Assembly (NCBI GenBank): GCA_005786775.1
Contig: SYDD01000242.1
Coordinates: 1-5,522, forward strand
Direction of reading: 5' to 3'
DNA from: Opitutaceae bacterium
GTDB taxonomy: Bacteria > Verrucomicrobiota > Verrucomicrobiia > Opitutales > Opitutaceae
DNA length: 5,522 bases
Below, one piece after another: positions 1 to 5,522 of this stretch. The translations under genes were made by a program, and so were the position numbers. Every line of letters starts with the position of its first letter. Within the stretch, counting starts at the first letter, position 1. Below the pieces are notes generated by a model that was not told the DNA's origin, made no database searches, and was given only the letters and a program-made list of their open reading frames with translations.

Positions 1-61
1 CGCGGCCCGCCGCTGGTGGGAGCGGGCGGCGCAAGGGGTGCTGCGGACGCTCGGACTCTGA
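1..61 (+). CDS. C-terminal end of an unidentified upstream protein (partial)
   Basis: The frame beginning at position 2 reads 19 codons and ends at TGA (59-61). The visible residues are AARRWWERAAQGVLRTLGL, an Arg/Trp-rich amphipathic tail. Third codon positions are almost all G or C, as in the intact genes of the window, and the peptide looks more protein-like than the other two plus-strand frames. The gene begins outside the window and no domain is visible, so no function can be given. It lies about 120 bp upstream of the sulfotransferase remnant on the same strand and may once have shared its transcript. A non-coding or opposite-strand origin cannot be excluded for so short a piece. Confidence 0.4.
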   Translation, partial: AARRWWERAAQGVLRTLGL

Positions 62-182
62 ATCGCGGCCCGAGCAAACGTGCGCCGGCACTTTCGTGGC
101 CGGATGGCAGCAGGCCTGAGTGATCAACACCGGACACGTTTGGTCAGGGAGGTGCGTCCGGTCCGGCGATCCCGCATCGCCG

Positions 183-793
183 ATGATTTCCCATCGTTAT
201 CTTTGTCTCCCCGTCCACATCCCCAAGACCGGGGGCAACAGCATCAACCGCGTCTTTGGAATTGGCTGGCAGGACCACAAGGACTTGGCGCGTTACCGGG
301 AGGAGCTAGGGGAGAAGTGCTTCCGGGCGTAATTCAAGTTCGCGGTCGTCCGCAACCCTTGGGAGCGACTGCTCTCGGATTACAACTATCAGGTGCGCAA
401 GAGCCGGCCGGGATCCGCGCGCCTCCTGGTGCACGACGCGGCGGGTCGGCGGCGGGGCTTCGCGGAGTGGGCGCGGCGGGTGCTCGCGCCGGGGGAGGGC
501 TGCCGCCCGCGGGACTGGGGGCAGAGGTCTCCGCGGGCATCCACCGTTTCAGCCCGCAGATCGACTGGCTGACGGTGGATCGCCGGCTGGGGATCGACCA
601 CGTCGCACGCTTGGAAACCATCGATGCCGATATGCGGCACATCCTCCGGCACCTGGGTCTGCCGGGTGGATAAATCCCGCGCTGCAACCGCCGGTTTCAC
701 CTCCACTATGCCTGGTACTACGACGAGCCGACGCGGGAGTTGGTGGCGCGGTATTACGCGGACGATTTGGTCGCGTTCGGTTACCGCTTCGAG
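183..793 (+). pseudogene. Decayed sulfotransferase (Sulfotransfer_2-like family)
   Basis: This is the remnant of a PAPS-dependent sulfotransferase of about 200 residues, the usual size for the family. Such enzymes transfer sulfate to carbohydrates or other acceptors. From ATG 183 the frame gives the phosphosulfate-binding motif HIPKTGGNSI (from 216). After a TAA at 330-332 the same frame gives FKFAVVRNPWERLLSDYNY (from 333), the 3'-phosphate-binding motif. Between roughly 487 and 542 the homology moves to the frame one base earlier, as expected from loss of one base. There it reads HRFSPQIDWL (542-571), then a LETIDADMRHILRHLGLP segment. A second TAA (671-673) interrupts it before the C-terminal YYDEPTRELVARYYADDL...FGYRFE (to 793). 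No stop follows near the natural end; that frame stays open to 1474, across the opposite-strand gene. GTG 120 is an alternative start in the same frame, and neither start has a good ribosome binding site. The acceptor cannot be inferred. Sequencing error could explain one lesion, but three make decay more likely. Confidence 0.82.
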
Positions 794-849
794 CCCGGTC
801 TCCTGTGCGCGTGGTGGCGGCGGTGGCGCTCGCGGCACGCGGCGGACGC

Positions 850-868
850 GGCCGCCTGTGGGGCGGCC
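850..868 (-). terminator. Possible hairpin at the convergent junction
   Basis: GGCCGCC (850-856) and GGCGGCC (862-868) form a perfect 7-bp GC stem around a 5-nt loop, TGTGG. It lies 6 bp beyond the stop codon of the minus-strand gene ending at 875, which is where a transcript end would be expected, and in the gap between convergent genes. There is no T-tract on either side, so it is not a classical intrinsic terminator. In DNA this GC-rich such a stem can also arise by chance. Confidence 0.25.
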
Positions 869-874
869 ACCGGG

Positions 875-2485
875 CTACCAGGTGGACTGGCGGTTGACGG
901 GCTGGAGTTCGCCGCGGGGCAACGGGAGTTCAAGGCGGAGAATCACGTCGTCGAACAGCAGCCGGCGCTGCTCGGGAGAAAGGCCTGGGGCAAAGAGGGC
1001 GGTTCGGTAGTCGCGGTACACTTCCAGGGTTTCCCGTGCATTCGCTACGCGCATCGCGGTCTGGAGGGCCTGGTCGAGGCGGTCGGCACGGCCGAGTTGG
1101 AGCAGCGCGCCGGCCTCGGTGCGGATCGCATCGCGCTCGTTGATGAAGCCGGCGAGGCGGCGCCCGTAGTCCTCCGAAACGGCGGCGATCCCCTCCCGCA
1201 GGGCGGTGATGCGGGCGGGGGTGTCCGCGGCCGAGGGCTTGGCCCCGCGCTCCGTCCGAAGCGGCACCACGACGAAACGGATACCCTCGGCATCGAAACG
1301 ATAATTGGTCTGCACTGGCAGGTCGCGGGCGCCCGCGAGCAGGGCCTCGATGCGCTTCACCGCGGACTGCTGGGCGGCGGCCACGTCGCGGAGCAGGGCG
1401 GCCACGCGCTCCTGCAGGACGGGCGGCAACGGCGTGCGCTCGGCGAGGGGCGCCGGTTCGGGATTTCCGGCTAGCCCCTGGCGGATCTCCTCGGCGAGCC
1501 CCTCGAGTTCCGCAAGGGGGGCCTCCTGGCGACGCGCGAGCGCGGACATCGTGTTGCCCCGGAGCCACGGGAATGCCTGGCCGTCGTGCGCGTAGACTGC
1601 GTCGAAGAGTTCCTTCTTCAGGGCGGCCTTTCTGGCCTGGTAGGTGGCGAGGCGCGCGGCGACCTCGGGCGGGAGGTCGTTGGGAGGGAGAACGCGCGCA
1701 GGTTCCGGCGGGAAGAACAGGTGCGGCTGGTTGACGGCCGCCGCTTCGGCCGTTTCGCCGGCCGCCTGCAGCTCTAGAGCGATCTCGCGGAGCAGGCGGC
1801 GCTGAGCGGGCAGCAGTCCATTCTGGTAAAACGCATAGGAGCGCATCACCTGGGCGATCTCGAGCGGGGAGAATCCGCGGCGCTCATCGTTGCCGAGGCG
1901 CCACTGGCGCAGCGCACCCCAAGTCTGGTCGCCCACCTGCAGGTCGCGGCGCAATTCCTCGGCCTCCGCCTCGAGGGCGCGCAGGGGCTCACGCTGGCGG
2001 ATCGCCAGCCCGCCGAGCGCGATCGCGCGTTCCGCGGCGGGAAGGGTCTGCGTCCGCCCGAGTTCCGTGCGCAGTTCCCCGGTCAGCGCGGCCTTGCGCG
2101 TCCGGTACGCCTCAACGCGGTCGCGCAGACGCGCGGGCAGGTTCCGCGTCGCCAGTCGCGTGGCCAGCTGGGGGTAGAAGGGCTCGTTGACGTGGGCGGC
2201 CAAATCGGCCGGGGCCGCCAGGCGTCCTTCGGCGGGTGGGGTGGGCGGGAGCGCGCGGCCAAGCGGCGGCGGGGTGGGGGGAAAGAAGAGGGGCGCCCGC
2301 TGGACCCGACCCCGCTCCGCCAGGCTCAAATCAACCGGGGGCCCGTCCTGTGCGGGGAGCGGTGCGGCCGCGAGCAGCAGGGCCAGCGGCCAAGTGCGGT
2401 GCACGGCCCGTCGGCGCGGCGTTGGTCCCGGGTTCTGGTTCACCGCGGCCGAGGCTCGCCGGAAGGCCCGCGGAGACAACCGCAA
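875..2485 (-). CDS. Exported alpha-helical protein with internal repeats, function unknown
   Basis: I do not recognise this 536-residue protein. A hydrophobic stretch at about 32-45 (TWPLALLLAAAPLPA) followed by QDG looks like a Sec signal peptide, so the product is probably periplasmic or surface-located. The rest is charged and rich in Ala, Leu, Arg and Glu, with predicted long helices and Pro-rich linkers. Repeat A occurs at about 116-182 (LPARLRDRVEAYRTRKAAL...) and about 271-338 (LPPEVAARLATYQARKAAL...). Each copy is preceded by LFFPP, at 66 and 256. Repeat B occurs at 217-235 (YAFYQNGLLPAQRRLLREI) and 490-514 (with LSPEQRRLLFDDV). The start is uncertain. TTG 2485 lies only 2 nt after a GGAG, while TTG 2479 sits 8 nt from it. 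GTG 2404 would give a conventional short signal peptide (MHRTWPLALLL...) but leaves a 100-bp gap. The longest frame is given because it lies 19 bp from the PiT stop, consistent with co-transcription. The stop is TAG. The LSPEQRRLL element recalls Spy/CpxP-type helices only superficially. Confidence 0.78.
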   Translation of the reverse strand: MRLSPRAFRRASAAVNQNPGPTPRRRAVHRTWPLALLLAAAPLPAQDGPPVDLSLAERGRVQRAPLFFPPTPPPLGRALPPTPPAEGRLAAPADLAAHVNEPFYPQLATRLATRNLPARLRDRVEAYRTRKAALTGELRTELGRTQTLPAAERAIALGGLAIRQREPLRALEAEAEELRRDLQVGDQTWGALRQWRLGNDERRGFSPLEIAQVMRSYAFYQNGLLPAQRRLLREIALELQAAGETAEAAAVNQPHLFFPPEPARVLPPNDLPPEVAARLATYQARKAALKKELFDAVYAHDGQAFPWLRGNTMSALARRQEAPLAELEGLAEEIRQGLAGNPEPAPLAERTPLPPVLQERVAALLRDVAAAQQSAVKRIEALLAGARDLPVQTNYRFDAEGIRFVVVPLRTERGAKPSAADTPARITALREGIAAVSEDYGRRLAGFINERDAIRTEAGALLQLGRADRLDQALQTAMRVANARETLEVYRDYRTALFAPGLSPEQRRLLFDDVILRLELPLPRGELQPVNRQSTW

Positions 2486-2504
2486 TTCTCCGGCCGTCCC
2501 GCCG

Positions 2505-3566
2505 TCAGAGCTGTAGGAAGAGCCGCTCTAGCAGGTAACCCAGGAGGGCGGTCACGGGGATCGTCAGCACCCAGGCCCAGAGGATGCGTTGCACCACGCC
2601 CCACTTCACGGCGCTCAGGCGCTTGGTGGCGCCGACGCCCATGATCGAGGTCGAGATGACGTGCGTCGTGGAGACGGGCACCCCGAGGGTGGCGGTGCCA
2701 TAGAGAATCGCAGCGGCGGTCGTCTCGGCGGCGAAGCCGTGGACGGGCTGCATCTTCACCATCTTGTGTCCCATCGTGCGGATGATGCGCCAGCCGCCCG
2801 CCGCGGTGCCGGCGGCCATCGTAATCGCGCAGAGAATGACGACCCACATCGGGATGTCCTTGAACTCGTTTACTCGCAGGAAGCCTGCCCACTCGGGGAG
2901 GTCATTAAACACGCCCGTGGAGGTGCCGGTGAAAAGGGCCAGCGTGATGATCCCCATCGCCTTCTGCGCGTCGTTGGATCCGTGGCTGAAACCCATGAAG
3001 CCCGCGCTGACCAGCTGCGCCTTGCCAAAGATCATGCCCACCAGGCGAGGCGTCATGCTCCGTAGCACAATTAGCAGCAGCGCCATCAGCAGAGCGCCGG
3101 CGACTAGGCCGATGAGGGGCGAGGTAAACATCGGCAACACGACCTTGGGCCACAGGCCCATCGACTTACCTTTGGCGTCCTGCGCGTGCCAGATGAGCAC
3201 GTCCCACTTGCCTGCCGCCGTGGCGACCGCGGCGCCGCAAAGGCCGCCGATCAGCGCGTGACTGGAGCTCGACGGCAGCCCCAGCCACCAAGTGAACAGG
3301 TTCCAGATAATCGCCGCAAGCAGGGCGGCCAGCACGGTCGTCATCGTCACCGCGGAGGCGTCGACCAGCCCGCCGCTGATCGTCTTGGCTACAGCGGTGC
3401 CCACGAGGGCCCCGATCAGGTTCCAGAACGCGGCCCACATCACGGCGGCCCGAGGGGTCAACACCTTCGTCGAGACGACCGTCGCAATCGCGTTGGCGGT
3501 GTCGTGGAACCCGTTGATGTACTCGAACGTCAGTGCGGCGAGTAGGACCAGCAGAAAGAGCGTCAT
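2505..3566 (-). CDS. Inorganic phosphate transporter, PiT family
   Basis: This 353-residue integral membrane protein belongs to the PiT family (PF01384, solute carrier 20-like). Family members move inorganic phosphate, usually as a metal-phosphate complex, in symport with H+ or Na+. Both inverted-repeat halves are visible. The first has GFHDTANAIATVVST (19-33) and LPSSSSHALIGG (97-108). The second has GFSHGSNDAQKAMG (192-205) and GVPVSTTHVISTSIMG (295-310). Hydrophobic segments lie at about 1-17, 42-60, 74-94, 104-118, 141-168, 239-257 and 325-350. A hydrophilic loop at about 119-140 and another at 221-238 separate them. The length is at the short end for the family but complete, from ATG at 3566 to TGA at 2505. 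It lies 28 bp behind the PhoU-like gene, the common pairing for this transporter. No Shine-Dalgarno sequence is evident and no Pho-type operator was found. A sulfate-permease role, known for a few PiT relatives, is less likely given this neighbour. Confidence 0.96.
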   Translation of the reverse strand: MTLFLLVLLAALTFEYINGFHDTANAIATVVSTKVLTPRAAVMWAAFWNLIGALVGTAVAKTISGGLVDASAVTMTTVLAALLAAIIWNLFTWWLGLPSSSSHALIGGLCGAAVATAAGKWDVLIWHAQDAKGKSMGLWPKVVLPMFTSPLIGLVAGALLMALLLIVLRSMTPRLVGMIFGKAQLVSAGFMGFSHGSNDAQKAMGIITLALFTGTSTGVFNDLPEWAGFLRVNEFKDIPMWVVILCAITMAAGTAAGGWRIIRTMGHKMVKMQPVHGFAAETTAAAILYGTATLGVPVSTTHVISTSIMGVGATKRLSAVKWGVVQRILWAWVLTIPVTALLGYLLERLFLQL

Positions 3567-3580
3567 GGCGCGGGCGGGGG

Positions 3581-3592
3581 CCGTCCGGACGG
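3581..3592. repeat. 12-bp perfect palindrome between the PhoU-like and PiT genes
   Basis: CCGTCCGGACGG is identical to its reverse complement and takes up nearly half of the 28-bp spacer, 14 bp upstream of the PiT start codon. In RNA it could fold only as a 4-bp stem with a 4-nt loop, so it is weak as a hairpin. As DNA it could be a dimeric protein site, but no known operator is recognised and chance is plausible in such GC-rich sequence. Confidence 0.3.
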
Positions 3593-3594
3593 GC

Positions 3595-4239
3595 TCAGGA
3601 GTGCTTCAGCACGATCTGCACGACAATGTTGCCGGCGTTACGGCAGCGGTCGATTGCCTGCTCCACCATCTCGAAGAGGTTCTGCAGGATCACGAGCTCC
3701 TTGGCGTCGTACGGCCCCTGGTAGAGCTCGCGCAGAAGCTGCAGCATCACTTTGTCGGCCTCGCCCTCCGCGTGCTGCAGCCGGTAGTTGGCATCCCGGA
3801 TGCGCTCCACGTTGGTGCCGCCGCGCAGCTGCTTCACCATGAAGACCAGCGCCTCCGCCGCTTGCGTCATGAGCTGGGCCTGGCGCTCAAAGGCCGCGTA
3901 CGGCACCCGCCCGGGGTAGATCGAAAGCCGCTCCGCGATCTTTTCGACCTGCTTCGGCACCCGGTACAGAGCGAACGATAGCTCCTCGATGTCCTCCCGC
4001 TCCAGCGGCGTGACGAACGTCCGGCTCAGCTCCTCTGTCATCTGGTCTCGGATTCGCTTCTCCTTGCGTCGGGCCTGGATGAATTCGTCGAGTGGCAGGT
4101 CGGCGGGGCTACTGCCCGCGGATAACTTACGCAGCGCGGCGCCGAATAGCGTCACGCTCACCTTGGCCTCCTCTGCGCCTGCTTCCAGCAGGTCGAAGAA
4201 CTTTTCCTCTTTGCCCAATAGTTTCTTCAGGGAAAGCAT
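3595..4239 (-). CDS. PhoU-like (DUF47) phosphate transport regulator
   Basis: This 214-residue soluble, all-helical cytoplasmic protein is of the DUF47/PhoU-related family (PF01865). Such proteins commonly accompany PiT permeases and are thought to control phosphate uptake. Diagnostic segments are FFDLLEAGAEEA (14-25), RRKEKRIRDQMTEELSRTF (57-75), TPLEREDIEEL (77-87) and the C-terminal HAEGEADKVMLQLLRELY (156-173). LFEMVEQAIDRCRNAGNIV (188-206) follows. The acidic E-x-x-x-D patterns in the last two segments (E158, E160, D162; E193, D197) match the positions that bind metal clusters in PhoU folds. Length is normal for the family. ATG 4239 gives the typical MLSLKKLLG start; no Shine-Dalgarno sequence precedes it. 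It is the first gene of the minus-strand cluster, so the promoter should lie between 4240 and 4411. The pairing with PiT is strong support for a regulatory or accessory role in uptake, though the mechanism is not known from sequence. Confidence 0.95.
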   Translation of the reverse strand: MLSLKKLLGKEEKFFDLLEAGAEEAKVSVTLFGAALRKLSAGSSPADLPLDEFIQARRKEKRIRDQMTEELSRTFVTPLEREDIEELSFALYRVPKQVEKIAERLSIYPGRVPYAAFERQAQLMTQAAEALVFMVKQLRGGTNVERIRDANYRLQHAEGEADKVMLQLLRELYQGPYDAKELVILQNLFEMVEQAIDRCRNAGNIVVQIVLKHS

Positions 4240-4411
4240 CGTTTGAGTGAATGACCGGGCGCCTTGCGGGGGGCCAAGCTTTTTCTCATCCGCGCCGCGA
4301 TTTCACGGGGGCGCGCCTTGACGCCGGCCCAGCCTGCAGCCCACCCTGCTGAACCTCCCGGCCCCGCCCTGCGGTCGCCCCGGTCACCCCGTCTCCGCCC
4401 TTCACCCCCGC
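4240..4411. other. Divergent intergenic region expected to hold two promoters
   Basis: The 172 bp lie between the starts of the PhoU-like gene (minus) and the sugar-binding protein gene (plus), so both promoters should be here. The stretch is GC-rich and C-tract-rich on the plus strand, with one short T-run at 4280-4284. I could not identify a convincing -35/-10 pair, Pho box, riboswitch or operator palindrome, and neither start codon has a clear Shine-Dalgarno sequence. Plus-strand translations that cross this region look like shadows of no recognisable protein. Confidence 0.5.
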
Positions 4412-5386
4412 ATGAAACTGTCCCTGCTCACTGCCTTGGCCGCGCTGGCGTCCGCCCCGTTGGCCGCCGCCGAAGCCTACAAGATCGCCGTAATTCCCAA
4501 AGGCACGACGCACGAGTTCTGGAACGCGATCCACGCCGGTGCGCGCAAGGCTGAGCGCGAGCTTAAGGCCGAGGGCGTCAACCTGCAGGTGATCTGGAAG
4601 GGGCCGCTGCGCGAGGACGACCGCGAGCAGCAAATCCAGGTGGTGGAAAACTTTGTCGGCCAGCGCCTGAGTGGGCTCGTCCTCGCCCCGCTCGACCGCC
4701 GCGGGCTGGTGGCGCCGGTGGAGACTGCCGTCCGCGCCAAGATTCCCGTGGTGCTGATCGACTCGGATCTCGATTCGAAGGCCCCGGCCAGCTTTGTCGC
4801 GACCGACAATCGGGAGGGCGGGCGGATGGCCGCCCGTGAGCTCGGCCGGATGCTCGGGGGCAAAGGCAATGTGATCATGCTTCGCCTGCAGGTCGGCTCC
4901 GCCAGCACGGAGGCGCGCGAGGAGGGTTTTCTTGAGGTGATGCGAAAGGACTTCCCCGGCATCAAGCTGCTCTCGACCGACCAGCATGGCGGCGTGACGC
5001 GCGACACCGCCAAGCGGGCCAGCGAAAACCTTCTGAACCGCTTCGGCCGGCAGGTGAACGGCATCTTCTGCTGCAACGAGTCGACCGGTGTCGGGATGCT
5101 CCTCGCCCTGCGCGACGCCGGCCTCGCCGGCAAGGTGCGGCTCGTGGCCTTCGATGCCGGCGAGACGCTGATCGCGGGGCTCCGCTCCGGGCACGTCGAC
5201 GGCCTCGTCGCCCAGAACCCGATGCGGATGGGCTACCTCGGCGTGAAGCATATGGTCGACGTCCTCCGCGGGCGCCCCGTGCCCGCCCGGGTGGACACCG
5301 GCGTAGGCTTCGTGACGCGCGCCAATCTTGACGCGCCGGAGTTGGCGGAGTTCGTCCGGCCGCCGCTCGACCAGTACCTGAAGTGA
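4412..5386 (+). CDS. Periplasmic sugar-binding protein of an ABC importer (RbsB-like)
   Basis: This 324-residue protein captures a sugar or similar polar ligand in the periplasm and delivers it to an ABC permease. It is of the periplasmic-binding-protein type found in ribose/galactose/xylose systems (Peripla_BP_4, PF13407). Residues 1-20 form a Sec signal peptide ending at AAA; no lipobox cysteine is present, so a soluble periplasmic form is expected. The mature chain shows the two-lobe pattern: YKIAVIPKGTTHEFWNAI (23-40), GLVLAPLD (88-95), IPVVLIDSDLDS (111-122) and TDNREGGRMAA (131-141). The second lobe follows, with AREEGF (168-173), NGIFCCNE (216-223), VRLVAFDAG (242-250) and VAQNP (266-270). 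Candidate ligand contacts by family position are F36/W37, D117, N133, R169, N222, D248 and Q268. Length is normal. ATG 4412 is the only start that gives the signal peptide, and it has no visible Shine-Dalgarno sequence. Its TGA overlaps the next start by one base. The exact sugar cannot be read from sequence; autoinducer-2 or polyol binding remains possible. Confidence 0.94.
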   Translation: MKLSLLTALAALASAPLAAAEAYKIAVIPKGTTHEFWNAIHAGARKAERELKAEGVNLQVIWKGPLREDDREQQIQVVENFVGQRLSGLVLAPLDRRGLVAPVETAVRAKIPVVLIDSDLDSKAPASFVATDNREGGRMAARELGRMLGGKGNVIMLRLQVGSASTEAREEGFLEVMRKDFPGIKLLSTDQHGGVTRDTAKRASENLLNRFGRQVNGIFCCNESTGVGMLLALRDAGLAGKVRLVAFDAGETLIAGLRSGHVDGLVAQNPMRMGYLGVKHMVDVLRGRPVPARVDTGVGFVTRANLDAPELAEFVRPPLDQYLK

Positions 5387-5522
5387 TGAGTGTCGCGCCC
5401 GCGCTCGAGCTCCGCGGGATCCGCAAGCGCTTCGGGGCCACCGAGGCGCTGCGCGGGGTCTCCCTCGCCGTCGCGCCCGGCGAGGTGCACGCGCTGATCG
5501 GCGAGAACGGTGCCGGCGCGAG
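5386..5522 (+). CDS. Sugar ABC transporter ATP-binding protein, N-terminus only
   Basis: The reading frame opens at ATG 5386 inside the TGATG stop/start overlap with the binding-protein gene, an arrangement that suggests translational coupling. The 45 complete visible codons give a typical RbsA/MglA-type N-terminus: LELRGIRKRFGATEALRGVS (8-27), LAVAPGEVHALIGENGAGA (28-46 or thereabouts), then the window ends. The aromatic A-loop region (KRFGATEAL) and the beginning of Walker A are present. In this family a double nucleotide-binding-domain ATPase of about 500 residues energises the permease that works with the adjacent binding protein. Oddly, the codon where the Walker A lysine is expected (GENGAGK) is GCG, alanine, at 5518-5520. 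This is three bases from the edge and may be a sequence-end error. The remainder of the protein is not in the window. Confidence 0.9.
   Translation, partial: MSVAPALELRGIRKRFGATEALRGVSLAVAPGEVHALIGENGAGA

Noticed and set aside
330..673. TAA reassigned to a sense codon or read through, explaining both interruptions of the sulfotransferase
   Set aside because: It is notable that no intact gene here ends in TAA (stops seen are TGA and TAG). But TAA is rare in GC-rich genomes anyway, the two sites would need different amino acids (Tyr-like and probably Glu-like), and a separate frame change is also present. Gene decay is simpler.
80..673. The 197-codon open frame from 80 as an intact gene
   Set aside because: Only its last third (from about 542) matches the sulfotransferase family. 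The earlier part is a Gly/Arg/Pro-rich shadow of the frame that holds the N-terminal motifs.
740..1474. A 244-codon open frame on the plus strand as an independent gene
   Set aside because: Its first part is the C-terminal remnant of the sulfotransferase pseudogene. The rest is antisense to the 536-residue exported protein and has no recognisable protein character.
4240..4262. Pho box upstream of the PhoU-like gene (minus-strand GGTCATTCACTC)
   Set aside because: Only one half-site-like GTCAT is present; no second repeat lies at the 11-bp spacing expected of a PhoB site.
4318..4346. Sigma-70-like promoter with TTGACG at 4318-4323 before the binding-protein gene
   Set aside because: No acceptable -10 hexamer follows at 16-18 bp; the sequence there is C-rich.
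4286..5251. A 321-codon minus-strand open frame
   Set aside because: It is antisense to the sugar-binding protein, whose family motifs and signal peptide are clear. Long antisense frames are expected in GC-rich coding DNA.

Overview
The window is GC-rich bacterial DNA whose genes favour G or C at third codon positions. Recognisable Shine-Dalgarno sequences are rare. It encodes Sec-type exported proteins, a PiT phosphate permease and a sugar-type ABC importer. This fits a high-GC, Gram-negative-type bacterium. The exported proteins and the PhoU-like/PiT pairing remind me of Opitutaceae (Verrucomicrobiota), but that is a weak impression from recall, not something the sequence proves.

Layout: positions 1-61 hold the last codons of a plus-strand gene that starts outside the window. 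Positions about 183-793 hold the remains of a plus-strand sulfotransferase. Its family motifs are still readable, but it is broken by two TAA codons and a reading-frame change. A minus-strand cluster follows, transcribed from 4239 down to 875: a PhoU-like (DUF47) protein, a PiT inorganic phosphate transporter, then a large unrecognised exported helical protein with internal repeats. The pseudogene and this cluster are convergent, and a small GC hairpin lies between them. A 172-bp divergent intergenic region (4240-4411) separates the cluster from a plus-strand transport operon. That operon has a periplasmic sugar-type substrate-binding protein (4412-5386), overlapped by one base by the start of its ABC ATPase, which runs off the right edge.

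How the genes work together: the PhoU-like protein and PiT form a common low-affinity phosphate uptake module. The third gene of that cluster may be co-transcribed, but its function is unknown. The binding protein and ATPase belong to an RbsB/RbsA-like carbohydrate importer whose permease would be expected further right. The most unusual points are the decayed sulfotransferase, the repeat-built exported protein behind the phosphate transporter, and an apparent loss of the Walker A lysine codon at the extreme right edge. I see no clear evidence of an undescribed multi-gene system, mobile element, CRISPR array or RNA gene.
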